From contig DAIDIE010000022.1 of assembly GCA_027459505.1 (NCBI GenBank), forward strand, positions 88,819 to 152,818: a stretch of DNA of 64,000 bases, in the 5' to 3' direction. This DNA comes from Acidobacteriota bacterium. Its GTDB lineage: Bacteria > Acidobacteriota > Terriglobia > Terriglobales > SCQP01. The notes below the pieces were generated by a model. That model was not told the DNA's origin, ran no database searches, and saw only the letters and a program-made list of their open reading frames with translations. Positions 52,241 through 60,913 of the stretch are shown in pieces. Numbering within the stretch: the stretch's first letter is position 1; every line of letters begins with the position of its first letter. The translations under genes and the position numbers were made by a program.

Positions 52241-53164
52241 ATGTCAGCGGGGGTGGTTTTGAAGATCGTCAGCATTGGTGAAATCCTTTGGGATATCGTT
52301 GGCCGGGCGGAATTTCTTGGCGGTGCGCCACTCAACTTTGCGGCTCATTCCCAACGCCTTGGCAATCAGGTGGCTCTGATATCGGCGTTGGGCGACGACG
52401 AGCGCGGCCGGCGAGCGCTGGGCGCGCTCAACGCTCTTGGCCTGTCGACCGCCTTCATTGCAATCACATCGAGCGCACCCACTGGCATGGCCGCCGTCTC
52501 GGTCGATACCTCGGGAAACCCTGCATTCGCCTTCAATCGTCCCTCCGCATATGATTGCGTTGAAACCGACGAACGACAGTTGGCCGCCCTTGCAGCCTTC
52601 AACCCGGACTGGATCTATTACGGAACCCTCGCGCAGACCTCCATTGAGAGCGAAAGGCGGCTGGAGCGCATTCTGGAGCGCTGTCCGCGCGCGGCCCGGT
52701 TCTATGATCTGAACCTCCGCGGGGGGCACTGGAATCCGCCTCTGGTTGAAAGGCTTTGCCGCGCCGCCACGGTTGTCAAGCTGAATGAGAGCGAAGCCGA
52801 ACTTCTCTTCCAGGGGGTGCGGCCTTCCGCGGATTTCACTCTTGAGACGTTCTGTCACCTGTGGGCGGAGACGTTTGATCTGGAATGTGTTTGTGTCACC
52901 CTCGGCGGCCGGGGCTGCGCAATTTACGTTTCAGGTGAATTCACTGTGGCGGCGGGTTATCCAGTGGCTGTGGAAGATACGGTAGGAGCCGGCGATGCAT
53001 TCGCGGCGGCCTTTCTTCAAGGTATGGGTCTAGGGTGGAAGCCTGATCGCGCGGCGTCGCTGGCCAATGCGCTGGGCGCCTTGGTGGCAAGCCGCATGGG
53101 CGCGATACCGGAATGGACAATGAACGAACTGCGGGCTCTGACGGCCGCCACATTCCACAAGTAG
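52241..53164 (+). CDS. PfkB-family fructokinase
   Basis: 307 residues from ATG 52241 (MSAGVVLKIVSIGEILWDIV); upstream ORF codons look non-coding. PfkB signatures: FLGGAPLNFAAHSQRLG (substrate), ALGDDERGRRAL, FYDLNLRGGHWNPPL, and the catalytic EDTVGAGDAFAAAFLQGM. It phosphorylates fructose released from sucrose/fructan by the GH32 enzyme nearby. Convergent with the regulator gene. Confidence 0.85.
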   Translation: MSAGVVLKIVSIGEILWDIVGRAEFLGGAPLNFAAHSQRLGNQVALISALGDDERGRRALGALNALGLSTAFIAITSSAPTGMAAVSVDTSGNPAFAFNRPSAYDCVETDERQLAALAAFNPDWIYYGTLAQTSIESERRLERILERCPRAARFYDLNLRGGHWNPPLVERLCRAATVVKLNESEAELLFQGVRPSADFTLETFCHLWAETFDLECVCVTLGGRGCAIYVSGEFTVAAGYPVAVEDTVGAGDAFAAAFLQGMGLGWKPDRAASLANALGALVASRMGAIPEWTMNELRALTAATFHK

Positions 53165-53251
53165 GAGCAGTCCGCGCGGCCGCTCGTTCCGCGTGGCGGC
53201 TCTCTCCTCTGTGAGCGCGCCGCGCAGGGCAAGCCGGCTGGCCCAGTCCGG

Positions 53252-54364
53252 TTAGGCTCTGGTCGATTCCCGCACAACCAGTTTGAAATCGAGGAAAACA
53301 TCGCGCGCCGGCATCTTGGGGTGGGACGCGCGATCAAGCATCGTGCTCAAGGCGGCCACGCCTATTTCCAGGCAGGGTTGCTGGATAGTCGTGAGCGGTG
53401 TCCGCAGCATTTGCGCGTAACGGATGTCGTCCATGCCGGTCACTTTGATCTTCTCCGGAACGCGAATGCCCAGTGCGTCAAGCGAGGTCATGATCTGAGC
53501 GGCGGTAATATCGTTCGCGCAAACGATCGCGTCCGGCCGCAAGCGATCGACCAACCGGCGTATCCCCGTGCTGTCGCCCGGATCGCCTGTCACCGCCTCT
53601 ACCGATGCATCCTTCCTCTGGCCCACAGCCTCGCAACAACCCATCGCGCGAGCGCTCACGGTGGGAGCGGAATTCGGTTGCGCGAAGAAGACTATACGGC
53701 GCGCGCCCGCCTCCAAAACGTGCTGGGTGACGGCGAACCCGGCACGATGATTATCGATTCCCACCAGATCGAAGCGGCTGCGCCGCGGAAACTCACAGAT
53801 ATCGCGATCAAGCAAAACCACTGGAATTTCCGCCTCGTCGAAAGCGCTCGTAATCCGGCGATTGACTTCGTCCTTTCCCCCTAGCAATTCCAGGGGAGCA
53901 AAGAACACACCGGAAACCCCGCGCTGGATGTAGTACTGGCAAAGCTCCTCGGCCTGCGCTTCCCGCGAAGCGGCGGGCGAAACGGTAGGTCCCCAAAGCA
54001 GATCGTGGCCCTCTCCCACTCGCGCCATCGAGATTCCCCGGCAAATGGGCTCAAAGATTTCCGTGGTCCCCAGGTTTGGAATCAGCAGACCGAAGACCAA
54101 GCTGCCCTTGCGGCTGGGGGTACGCGCGAAGGTCCCCGAACCCGCCCGTCTGACAATGAGGCCCTCGTTCTCCAGTTGCGCCAGAGCACGGCCAACTGTC
54201 GGACGGCTGGCGTTGAAGCGCTCCACCAGTTCGTTTTCGCTGGGCAGCTTTCCGCCGGCCGCGTACTCGCCACTTCTCAAAGCGTTGAGGAGTTCGTTGT
54301 AGATCAGCTTATATTTGGGTGCGCCTTCCATTTTCAAGAGACTAGAAGCAGTATGCCTGCCCAT
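53252..54364 (-). CDS. GntR-LacI chimeric transcriptional regulator
   Basis: 370 residues: an N-terminal GntR winged helix (YKLIYNELLNALRSGEYAAGGKLPSENELVERFNASRPTVGRALAQLENEGL) joined to a LacI/PBP-type sugar sensor (FGLLIPNLGTTEIFEPICRGI, GVFFAPLELLGG, DLVGIDNHRAG, RPDAIVCANDITAAQIM, KVTGMDDIRYAQML). Such chimeras sense sugars and repress sugar operons. Two similar 14-bp sites lie before fructokinase and before GH32, flanking this gene. Confidence 0.9.
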   Translation of the reverse strand: MGRHTASSLLKMEGAPKYKLIYNELLNALRSGEYAAGGKLPSENELVERFNASRPTVGRALAQLENEGLIVRRAGSGTFARTPSRKGSLVFGLLIPNLGTTEIFEPICRGISMARVGEGHDLLWGPTVSPAASREAQAEELCQYYIQRGVSGVFFAPLELLGGKDEVNRRITSAFDEAEIPVVLLDRDICEFPRRSRFDLVGIDNHRAGFAVTQHVLEAGARRIVFFAQPNSAPTVSARAMGCCEAVGQRKDASVEAVTGDPGDSTGIRRLVDRLRPDAIVCANDITAAQIMTSLDALGIRVPEKIKVTGMDDIRYAQMLRTPLTTIQQPCLEIGVAALSTMLDRASHPKMPARDVFLDFKLVVRESTRA

Positions 54365-54511
54365 CCGGAGCGCTGTCTACGCGGCGCACTAGCCGCTGGC
54401 CGCATGGCCAAGCATAACCGCCCCAGCCCGCCTTTCCCGGTGTCGATCGGCCCTCAGTCCTTGCAATCTGCTAATCTCAAGTTCAGGCTTGTAGTATAGC
54501 CGCTTAAATAG

Positions 54512-54548
54512 ATTTGTATTGACAACATGGGGCGCGGGCGCTTACTAT
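54512..54548 (+). promoter_or_regulatory. GH32 promoter with overlapping operator
   Basis: TTGACA (54519-54524), 18-bp spacer, TACTAT (54543-54548). The operator ATTTGTATTGACAA (54512-54525) overlaps the -35, consistent with repression by the divergent GntR-LacI regulator. Confidence 0.6.
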
Positions 54549-54560
54549 CCAGAACAAAAC

Positions 54561-54683
54561 TGGCCAGGGCCGAGTCGAACAGATTTCGCGTTCGAACTCG
54601 GCACAAGTGAAAGCAAAGGTTCGGGGTTGCTTGAGGTCCCGTACCGCTGGTGCTTAGAGGTGGAATCAAAGCGGCCGTGCCGC
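54561..54683 (+). repeat. R2 element, copy f (in the GH32 5' leader)
   Basis: GGCCAGGGCCGAGTCGAACAG...GAATCAAAGCGGCCGTGCCGC, 123 bp, with the GCAAAGGTTCGGGGTTGC core. It begins 12 bp after the -10 box of the GH32 promoter, so nearly the whole element would be transcribed as 5' UTR. Confidence 0.65.
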
Positions 54684-54761
54684 TTCAATATGCCTGCTTG
54701 CGCTCTTTCAGGCCGGAAACGGCGGGGAGATGCGGGTAGCGGCAACACAGGGTATTCAGGA

Positions 54762-56283
54762 ATGAAACGTCGGAACTTCCTTGTCGCCTTAAGCGGGACG
54801 ACGACGCTGGCGCTGATCGGTATGGACGCCGCCCAAGCCCAATCACAACCGGGCCTGGCACAGGATCCGCTGCGTCCGCAATACCACCTCATGCCGCCTG
54901 GAAACTGGATGAACGATCCCAACGGGCCAATTTGGTGGAAGGGCAAATACCACGTTTTTTACCAGGAGAACCCCTACGCCGCCAATTGGGGCCAAATGCA
55001 TTGGGGCCACGCCGTCAGTACCGACATGGTGCACTGGCGTCACCTGCCCATTGCGCTTTCCCCAACGCCGGGCGGCCCCGATAGCGACGGTTGCTTCTCA
55101 GGCTCCGCCGTCGTCAATGCCGGCGTGCCAACCATCATTTACACGGGCGTTCAGAAGGCGCCGCATGACCAGGTCACCCTTCGCGACGCGGGTTGGTCCC
55201 TCCGCGAGACACAACTGTTGGCAACCGCGCAAGACGAGAACCTGATCCACTGGAAAAAGCGCTCCACCCCGGTCGTTGCCGCCCCCCCCGGCCAGTATCC
55301 GTGAGACTGGCTTTCGCGATCCCTGTCTTTGGAAAGAAGACGACGGTTGGTATTTGGGGCTGGGATCCGGCCAGCGCGGCAAGGGCGGTTGTGTGCTGTT
55401 ATACCGCTCGCAGGATCTGCGGCATTGGAAGTATTTGCACCCGCTGGTCTGGGGCCACTGGAATGGCCAGCACGCTGCCAATCCCTGTGACAGCGGTGAA
55501 ATGTGGGAATGCCCTGATTTCTTCCCTCTCGGCGACCGGCACTGCCTGCTTTTTTCGACCCGGGGACAGTCATTTTGGAGTACTGGTGAATACGACCGTA
55601 AGCGCCACACCTTTACTCCCCAGCAACGGGGATGCCTCGATGCCGGGAGTTATTACGCCCCCAAAAGTTTTCTGGCGCCCGACGGCCGCCGCATCCTGTG
55701 GGGCTGGATCAAAGAGGCGCGGCCACCGGCGCAATTCATGGCCGCGGGATGGGCCGGAGCCATGTCTTTGCCGCGCGTCCTCACCCTTGGCGAGGACGGC
55801 CGGCTCCGCATGACTGTGGCGGAAGAGGTGAAACACCTTCGCGAATCCGAACGCCGAATCGAAGCTGGCGCGATGGCAGCCGGACGGCGCCAAGTCGAGT
55901 TGGGCGCACTGGACGCGTGTTGCGGTGAACTTGAACTGCATGCGAAAAGCGATGGCGCTCCTTTTACTGTGGGGTTGTTGGGAAGCAGCGAACCCAACTG
56001 GCTCGAAATCGAGTACATCCCCGGCCAGCACCCACTGATCCGGATCGACCGGCAGTCCCTGCCTGTCACGCTGAAGGCTGCAGAACCCGTCCACATTCAT
56101 GCATATGTCGACGGCTCGGTAATAGAGGTGTTCCTCAACCGCCAAAAAGCGTTTACCAAGCGCTTTTACTACCCCGGCCGCGCCCAGAACTGTCGCATCT
56201 TCTGGCGCGGAAACGCTGGCGATCTTATTTCAGCGTCGAGTTGGAAACTTTCAGCCATCTCTCCCGACAGACTGGCAACGTAA
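54762..56283 (+). pseudogene. GH32 glycoside hydrolase (levanase/invertase/fructanase) with frameshift in a C8 run
   Basis: First part (from ATG 54762) has a Tat-like signal (MKRRNFLVALSGTTTLALIG), the GH32 nucleophile motif WMNDPNG, and ends at TGA 55304 after the C8 run 55282-55289. The second part continues in another frame with RDPCLWKEDDGWYLGLG (RDP motif) and MWECPDFFPLG (ECPD acid-base motif), then the beta-sandwich domain. Removing one C restores VVAAPPASIRETGFRDP. Either a pseudogene, a sequencing error in a homopolymer, or a slippage/phase-variable gene. Otherwise all catalytic motifs are intact and total length (~506 aa) is normal. Hydrolyses fructosyl linkages for the adjacent transporter and fructokinase. 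Confidence 0.88.
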
Positions 56284-56300
56284 GGTCCTATTCACGGTTT

Positions 56301-57674
56301 ATGACTTCTTCCACCCCAGTTCGGGCAAGACAGAAAAAAAGGTTGCGACCCGGCGCCACGCTGCTGCGGGCGACACTGACAGCTGCACTGGGCGGCCTTC
56401 TCTTTGGCTTTGATACCGTCGTGATTTCAGGCGCTCTGCATGCTCTGGTAGGTCTGTACCACCTGAGCGCCGCTGGCAAAGGGTGGACCGTCGCGATTGC
56501 GCTGATCGGGACGGTCGCCGGTTCCTTTAGCGCAGGCTTCGTCGGCCAAAAGCTTGGTGGGCGGGAAACGCTGCGGCTCACGGCCGTTCTCTATCTCGTC
56601 TCCGCAATCGGCAGCGCCCTGGCCTGGAGCTGGCCATCGCTGATGTGGTTCCGCTTCGTCGGCGGAGTGGGCATCGGTGCGTCTTCGGTTCTGGGCCCGG
56701 TCTACATCACTGAGTTGTCGCCCGCAAAATGGCGGGGACGCTTGGTGGGCGCCTTCCAGTTCAACGTTGTTTTCGGCATTCTGGTTGCTTATACCAGCAA
56801 CTATGTCCTTCGGCTGATGCGCCTGGGCGCATCCGAATGGCGTTGGCAGGTTGGCGTAGCGGCTGTTCCGGCACTTGTCTTTTTCGTCCTGCTCTACAAC
56901 ATTCCGCGCAGTCCGAGATGGGCCGCGGCCCGGAACCGGGATGACGAGGCTTTAGACATCCTCAAACAGATGGGCGAGGAAGACCCGGAGGGTGAACTTT
57001 CCGGGATTCGCGCCGCGCTTGTCCAGGAACACGCGTCGGCTCGCGAGCCAGTCTTTCGTTGGAAGTATCGTTACCCCCTGTTTCTCGCCGTAACCATTGG
57101 AGCCTTTAACCAGCTCGCGGGGATTAATGCCATCCTTTACTACCTGAACAGCATTTTTGCCGCTGCGGGTTATAGCCAGGTGTCGGGCGATCAACAGGCG
57201 ATCGCCGTCGGCCTTACAAACCTGGTGTTCACCGTGGCCGGCATGTCGATGATTGACAAGCTTGGCCGCAAGACGCTGCTGCTCATCGGCGCGGCGGGGA
57301 CGGCGAGCTGCCTTGCGGGCGTTGCCTGGATTTTCCAGTCGAAGTCTCACCAATCCGCCCTGGTCTGGCTGCTCGCCCTCTACATCGCCTTCTTCGCGCT
57401 CTCGCAGGGCGCAGTGATCTGGGTCTACATCGGTGAGGTCTTTCCCAATCACGTCCGCTCCAAGGGTCAAGGTGTCGGAAATGCGAGTCATTGGATCATG
57501 AACACATGCATTGCCCTGATGTTTCCCATCATTGCCATGCATCTGGGCCGCGGCGTGCCGTTCGTCTTTTTCGCGGCCATGACCGTTTTGCAATTCATCG
57601 TTGTCCTTTTCACGTATCCGGAAACCAAGGGAAGGACGCTTGAAGACCTGCAGCGCGACCTGGTCCGAGCGTGA
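56301..57674 (+). CDS. MFS sugar transporter (sugar porter family)
   Basis: 457 residues from ATG 56301 (MTSSTPVRARQKKR). Twelve membrane segments. Family signatures: GLLFGFDTVVISGAL, GGRETLR, RFVGGVGIGASSVLGPVYITELSP, loop 6 PRSPRW, QLAGINAILYY, and C-terminal FPNHVRSKGQ and PETKGRTLEDLQ. Sugar/H+ symport of probably sucrose or its hexoses, by context with GH32 and fructokinase. 17 bp downstream of GH32 and cotranscribed with it. Confidence 0.92.
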   Translation: MTSSTPVRARQKKRLRPGATLLRATLTAALGGLLFGFDTVVISGALHALVGLYHLSAAGKGWTVAIALIGTVAGSFSAGFVGQKLGGRETLRLTAVLYLVSAIGSALAWSWPSLMWFRFVGGVGIGASSVLGPVYITELSPAKWRGRLVGAFQFNVVFGILVAYTSNYVLRLMRLGASEWRWQVGVAAVPALVFFVLLYNIPRSPRWAAARNRDDEALDILKQMGEEDPEGELSGIRAALVQEHASAREPVFRWKYRYPLFLAVTIGAFNQLAGINAILYYLNSIFAAAGYSQVSGDQQAIAVGLTNLVFTVAGMSMIDKLGRKTLLLIGAAGTASCLAGVAWIFQSKSHQSALVWLLALYIAFFALSQGAVIWVYIGEVFPNHVRSKGQGVGNASHWIMNTCIALMFPIIAMHLGRGVPFVFFAAMTVLQFIVVLFTYPETKGRTLEDLQRDLVRA

Positions 57675-57771
57675 ACGTCGTGAATGCCCCCTTTTTTAAA
57701 AGCAAGCGCGTGCCCGGAGCACGGCTGTGGACCGCGGCTCGCGCCGCGGCAATCACCCTTTTGCACCCTTT

Positions 57772-58012
57772 AGGAGCGAGCCACCGAGTCCTCCCTTTCG
57801 GAGAGATCGCCGGAGGAGATCGCAGGTGGACGGCCGCGAAATTCCCCCGGGGTCCCGACAAAGCGCAGTTTGCTTTGTCGGGGTGGGAAGCGCGGCTCCC
57901 TCGCGCGGGAGAGGAGCCCGGCTCGGCGGCTTCACGTTCTCACTGGAGAACCTACCAGCGACCCGACGGAAAGCAATGCCAGCGGGCGGCTCAGGAGACG
58001 AGGCCGTGCCTC
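57772..58012 (+). repeat. R1 structured element, copy E (241 bp, long form)
   Basis: AGGAGCGAGCCACCGAG...GAGGCCGTGCCTC. The extra hairpin CCCGACAAAGC-GCAGTTT-GCTTTGTCGGG is perfectly paired (11 bp). It ends 26 bp before the GH3 start, and the track ORF for GH3 reads through it in frame. Confidence 0.88.
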
Positions 58013-58038
58013 TTTGGGATGCGACATTGCGAGGAGAA

Positions 58039-60273
58039 ATGAAGCACTCGGCACGCTGTACGCTAACTCTGCTGGCATCCATTGCTGTCTCGGCGGCGCT
58101 AGGGTTGCCGGCCACCGCTCAAACACCGCAGGGCAGGCCATGGATGAACACGAGCCTCAGTCCCGGCGCGCGCGCTGACCTCGTCATGCAGAGAATGACG
58201 CTCGATGAAAAGATTCGCCTGATCCACGGAACCGGCATTCCCTGCGACGAGCCGGTCACCCCGGAGAACGCGAAGTCCAATCGCGGCGTGGGTTATGTGC
58301 CTGGCATTGCGCGGCTTGGAATTCCAGCCATCAATATGGCCGACGCGGCTTATGGAGTCCGCCCCAGCGCCGTTGACGGGCGCTACTCGACGGCTCTTCC
58401 CGCCGATCTTGCAGCGGCGGCAAGTTGGGACCTGCGGGTGGCTTATGAATATGGGGCGTTGATCGGACGCGAATTACGCGCCCAGGGATACAACATGAGC
58501 CTTGGTGGGGGCGTGGATATTACCCGTGAACCCCGCAACGGACGTACCTTCGAGTACCTGGGCGAAGATCCCATTCTGGCTGGGTCAATGGTGGCCAGCT
58601 TGATTCAAGGCACCCATTCCGCTGGCGTCATCACTGACATTAAACACTATGCCCTCAACGACCAGGAAAGCGGACGCATGGCGATCAACGCAGTCATCGG
58701 CGAGCGCGCCGCGCGCGAAAGCGACCTCCTGGCGTTCGAGATCGGCGTCACGGAGGGAAGACCCGACGCGGTCATGTGCGCCTACAACCGGGTCAACGGT
58801 GACTACTCCTGTGAAAATGATTACTTGCTCAACCAGGTCCTCAAGCGCGACTGGCGCTTCCAGGGCTTTGTAGTCTCTGACTGGAATGCCGCCCACAGCA
58901 CCGTCAAGGCTTCAAAGGCCGGTCTGGATATGGAGCAGCCCTACGATGTCTTTTACGGGAGCCGCTTCAAAGCGGCAGTTGAAGCGGGGCGGATTCCGCT
59001 AGCGGAGCTCGATGATCATGTGCATCGAATTCTCCGTTCCATGTTCGCCTCGGGAGCAATCGATGCTGCATCTGATCGCGTTGAAGTCGACCCATTTGCC
59101 GATTTGAGGGTTGCTCGCGACATCGAGGAGCGCAGCATCGTGCTCCTGAAGAATCATAACGAAGCGCTTCCTCTGGACCCCACGCGCCTCAAAACCATCG
59201 CTGTGATCGGCGCCCACGCGGATGTTGGCATGATCTCAGGCGGCGGTTCGGCGCAGGTCGATCCGCCCGGGGGCAACGCGATTATGCCTCCCGGCCGGCG
59301 TGGAACTCATTGGCTGGAGCCGATCTGGTTTCCAACTTCGCCCTTGAAGGCCATTGTGGCGCGTGCGCCCGGTGCCCTGGTCCGTTTCGATTCTGGCGCC
59401 GATCCAGCGGCCGCCGCGGCCTTGGCAAGGGCTTCCGATGTCGCAGTCGTCTTTGCCTATAAGTGGTCGACGGAGACCGTGGACCAGCACTCACTGGCAT
59501 TGCCGGGTAACCAGAACCAGCTGATCGCCGCGGTCGCCGCCGCCAACCCGCACACCATTGTGGTCCTGGAGACCGGAAATCCGGTGTCGATGCCTTGGGT
59601 CAAGGCTCCTGCCGCCATCATCGAGGCATGGTATGCGGGCAGCGATGGCGCCGATGCGCTGGGCAACGTCCTTTTTGGCAAGGTAAATCCAAGCGGAAAA
59701 CTGCCCATTACTTTTCCGGTCAGCGATCAGGAGCTGCCACGAAAGATGGTGAAACAGCCGCCCGCGGCGTCGCGGGATACGGCGGCGTTTTGGAGTCTGC
59801 CAAAACTGGAGAGGGGAAAGGGTTTGCCACCCTTCAATGAAGATTACACCGAAGGTGTCGAGGTCGGTTATAAGTGGTTCGACGCCGAGAGGAAGCCCGT
59901 CTTGTTTCCCTTTGGTTACGGTCTTTCATATACGACGTTTAAATATTCACGGCTAGCCGTGAAGGGTGGCGACAGCCCGTCCGTAAGCTTTTTGCTGACC
60001 AATACGGGAAAGCGCGCAGGCGCTGAAGTGGCCGAGGTGTATGCGGAGCTTCCCGCGGCGGCCCACGAACCTCCCCGGCGCCTGGTCGCGTGGAGCAAGG
60101 TGACCCTCGCCCCTGGCGCAAGCAAGACAGTGATGCTGCAGCTGAAACCTAAGTTCCTGTCGGTTTTCAATGTTGAAAAAGACAAATGGTCGTTGATCCC
60201 TGGCGCCTATACCCTCTTCGCAGGCAGCTCCTCGCGGGATCTGCCGTTGAAGGCCACTATTCACCTGAAATGA
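58039..60273 (+). CDS. GH3 family beta-glucosidase, secreted
   Basis: 744 residues from ATG 58039, with GAGGAG upstream and a signal peptide (LTLLASIAVSAALGLPATAQ). The track start 57727 is in-frame through repeat R1-E and is rejected. GH3 N-domain with the nucleophile Asp281 in GFVVSDWNAAHST, KHYALNDQESGR, and RVNGDYSCENDYLLNQVLKRDW; the C-domain and a C-terminal Fn3-like domain (YGLSYTTFKYS, EVAEVYAELPA) follow. Acts on beta-linked glucosides in the periplasm; may process plant oligosaccharides or glycosides. Confidence 0.92.
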   Translation: MKHSARCTLTLLASIAVSAALGLPATAQTPQGRPWMNTSLSPGARADLVMQRMTLDEKIRLIHGTGIPCDEPVTPENAKSNRGVGYVPGIARLGIPAINMADAAYGVRPSAVDGRYSTALPADLAAAASWDLRVAYEYGALIGRELRAQGYNMSLGGGVDITREPRNGRTFEYLGEDPILAGSMVASLIQGTHSAGVITDIKHYALNDQESGRMAINAVIGERAARESDLLAFEIGVTEGRPDAVMCAYNRVNGDYSCENDYLLNQVLKRDWRFQGFVVSDWNAAHSTVKASKAGLDMEQPYDVFYGSRFKAAVEAGRIPLAELDDHVHRILRSMFASGAIDAASDRVEVDPFADLRVARDIEERSIVLLKNHNEALPLDPTRLKTIAVIGAHADVGMISGGGSAQVDPPGGNAIMPPGRRGTHWLEPIWFPTSPLKAIVARAPGALVRFDSGADPAAAAALARASDVAVVFAYKWSTETVDQHSLALPGNQNQLIAAVAAANPHTIVVLETGNPVSMPWVKAPAAIIEAWYAGSDGADALGNVLFGKVNPSGKLPITFPVSDQELPRKMVKQPPAASRDTAAFWSLPKLERGKGLPPFNEDYTEGVEVGYKWFDAERKPVLFPFGYGLSYTTFKYSRLAVKGGDSPSVSFLLTNTGKRAGAEVAEVYAELPAAAHEPPRRLVAWSKVTLAPGASKTVMLQLKPKFLSVFNVEKDKWSLIPGAYTLFAGSSSRDLPLKATIHLK

Positions 60274-60309
60274 GCCAGGGCGATGGTGCGGGATAGAGGA
60301 ACCGGAGGA

Positions 60310-60910
60310 GCGAGCCACGTCCGGGTGCCCCAGGCCATGTGCCCAATACAAAGCCCTTTGGCGTTGCCCGGTCCGCCCATGCCGAGGTCAACCACGCCGC
60401 CAGGAATCAGCCACGCCCCACGGTGAACGGTCAACGGTCAACTGTCAACTCTCTCACCGCCGGGTGCCACTCAACGCTTTTTGTTGAGCGGGCGCCGTCG
60501 CCACAAAGAAAGCGTTTGGGTGTCTTTCGCAACCGGGTTGATCTATGAAACTAGTGATTTTTGCGGCCGTGCCGCCCCGCCCCGGCCACTGCGTCGCGGA
60601 GCGACGCACCGGAAAGTAGCCAGCGGCGAAGCCGCTGGTCAGCCGACGCCGGCCGCCCCTATACCTTTGAGGTTGGGATACCGCTAGGAGGAGTCACTTC
60701 CCGGGTGCCCCAGGCCATGTGCCCAATACAAAGCCCTCTGGCGTTGCCTGGGCGACGCTGAGGTAAACCACATCCGCTCAGGACTTCTCCGTGCTGCTGA
60801 GGTCCGCCCATGCCGAGGTCAAACCACGCCGCCAAGAATCAGCCCCGCCGCACGGTCAACTGACAACTGTCAACCGTCAACTGTCTCAACTGTCAACTGT
60901 CAACCGTCAA
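60310..60910 (+). repeat. Repeat-rich region between GH3 and GH42
   Basis: Two copies of GGGTGCCCCAGGCCATGTGCCCAATACAAAGCCC (about 60325 and 60703). Each is followed, at different distances, by cassette R3 (GCCGAGGTCAACCACGCCGCC..., ~60382 and ~60813). Each ends in (GGTCAACTGTCAAC) heptamers (60415-60450 and 60855-60912). The GH42 stop codon lies within the last heptamer array. No gene supported in 60274-60913. Confidence 0.7.
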
Positions 60911-60913
60911 CCG

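Noticed and set aside
2740-54683. R2 motifs with GTCGAAC/TTCGAA resembling a tRNA T-arm
   Set aside because: No acceptor, D or anticodon stems around them; they recur as short palindromic repeats.
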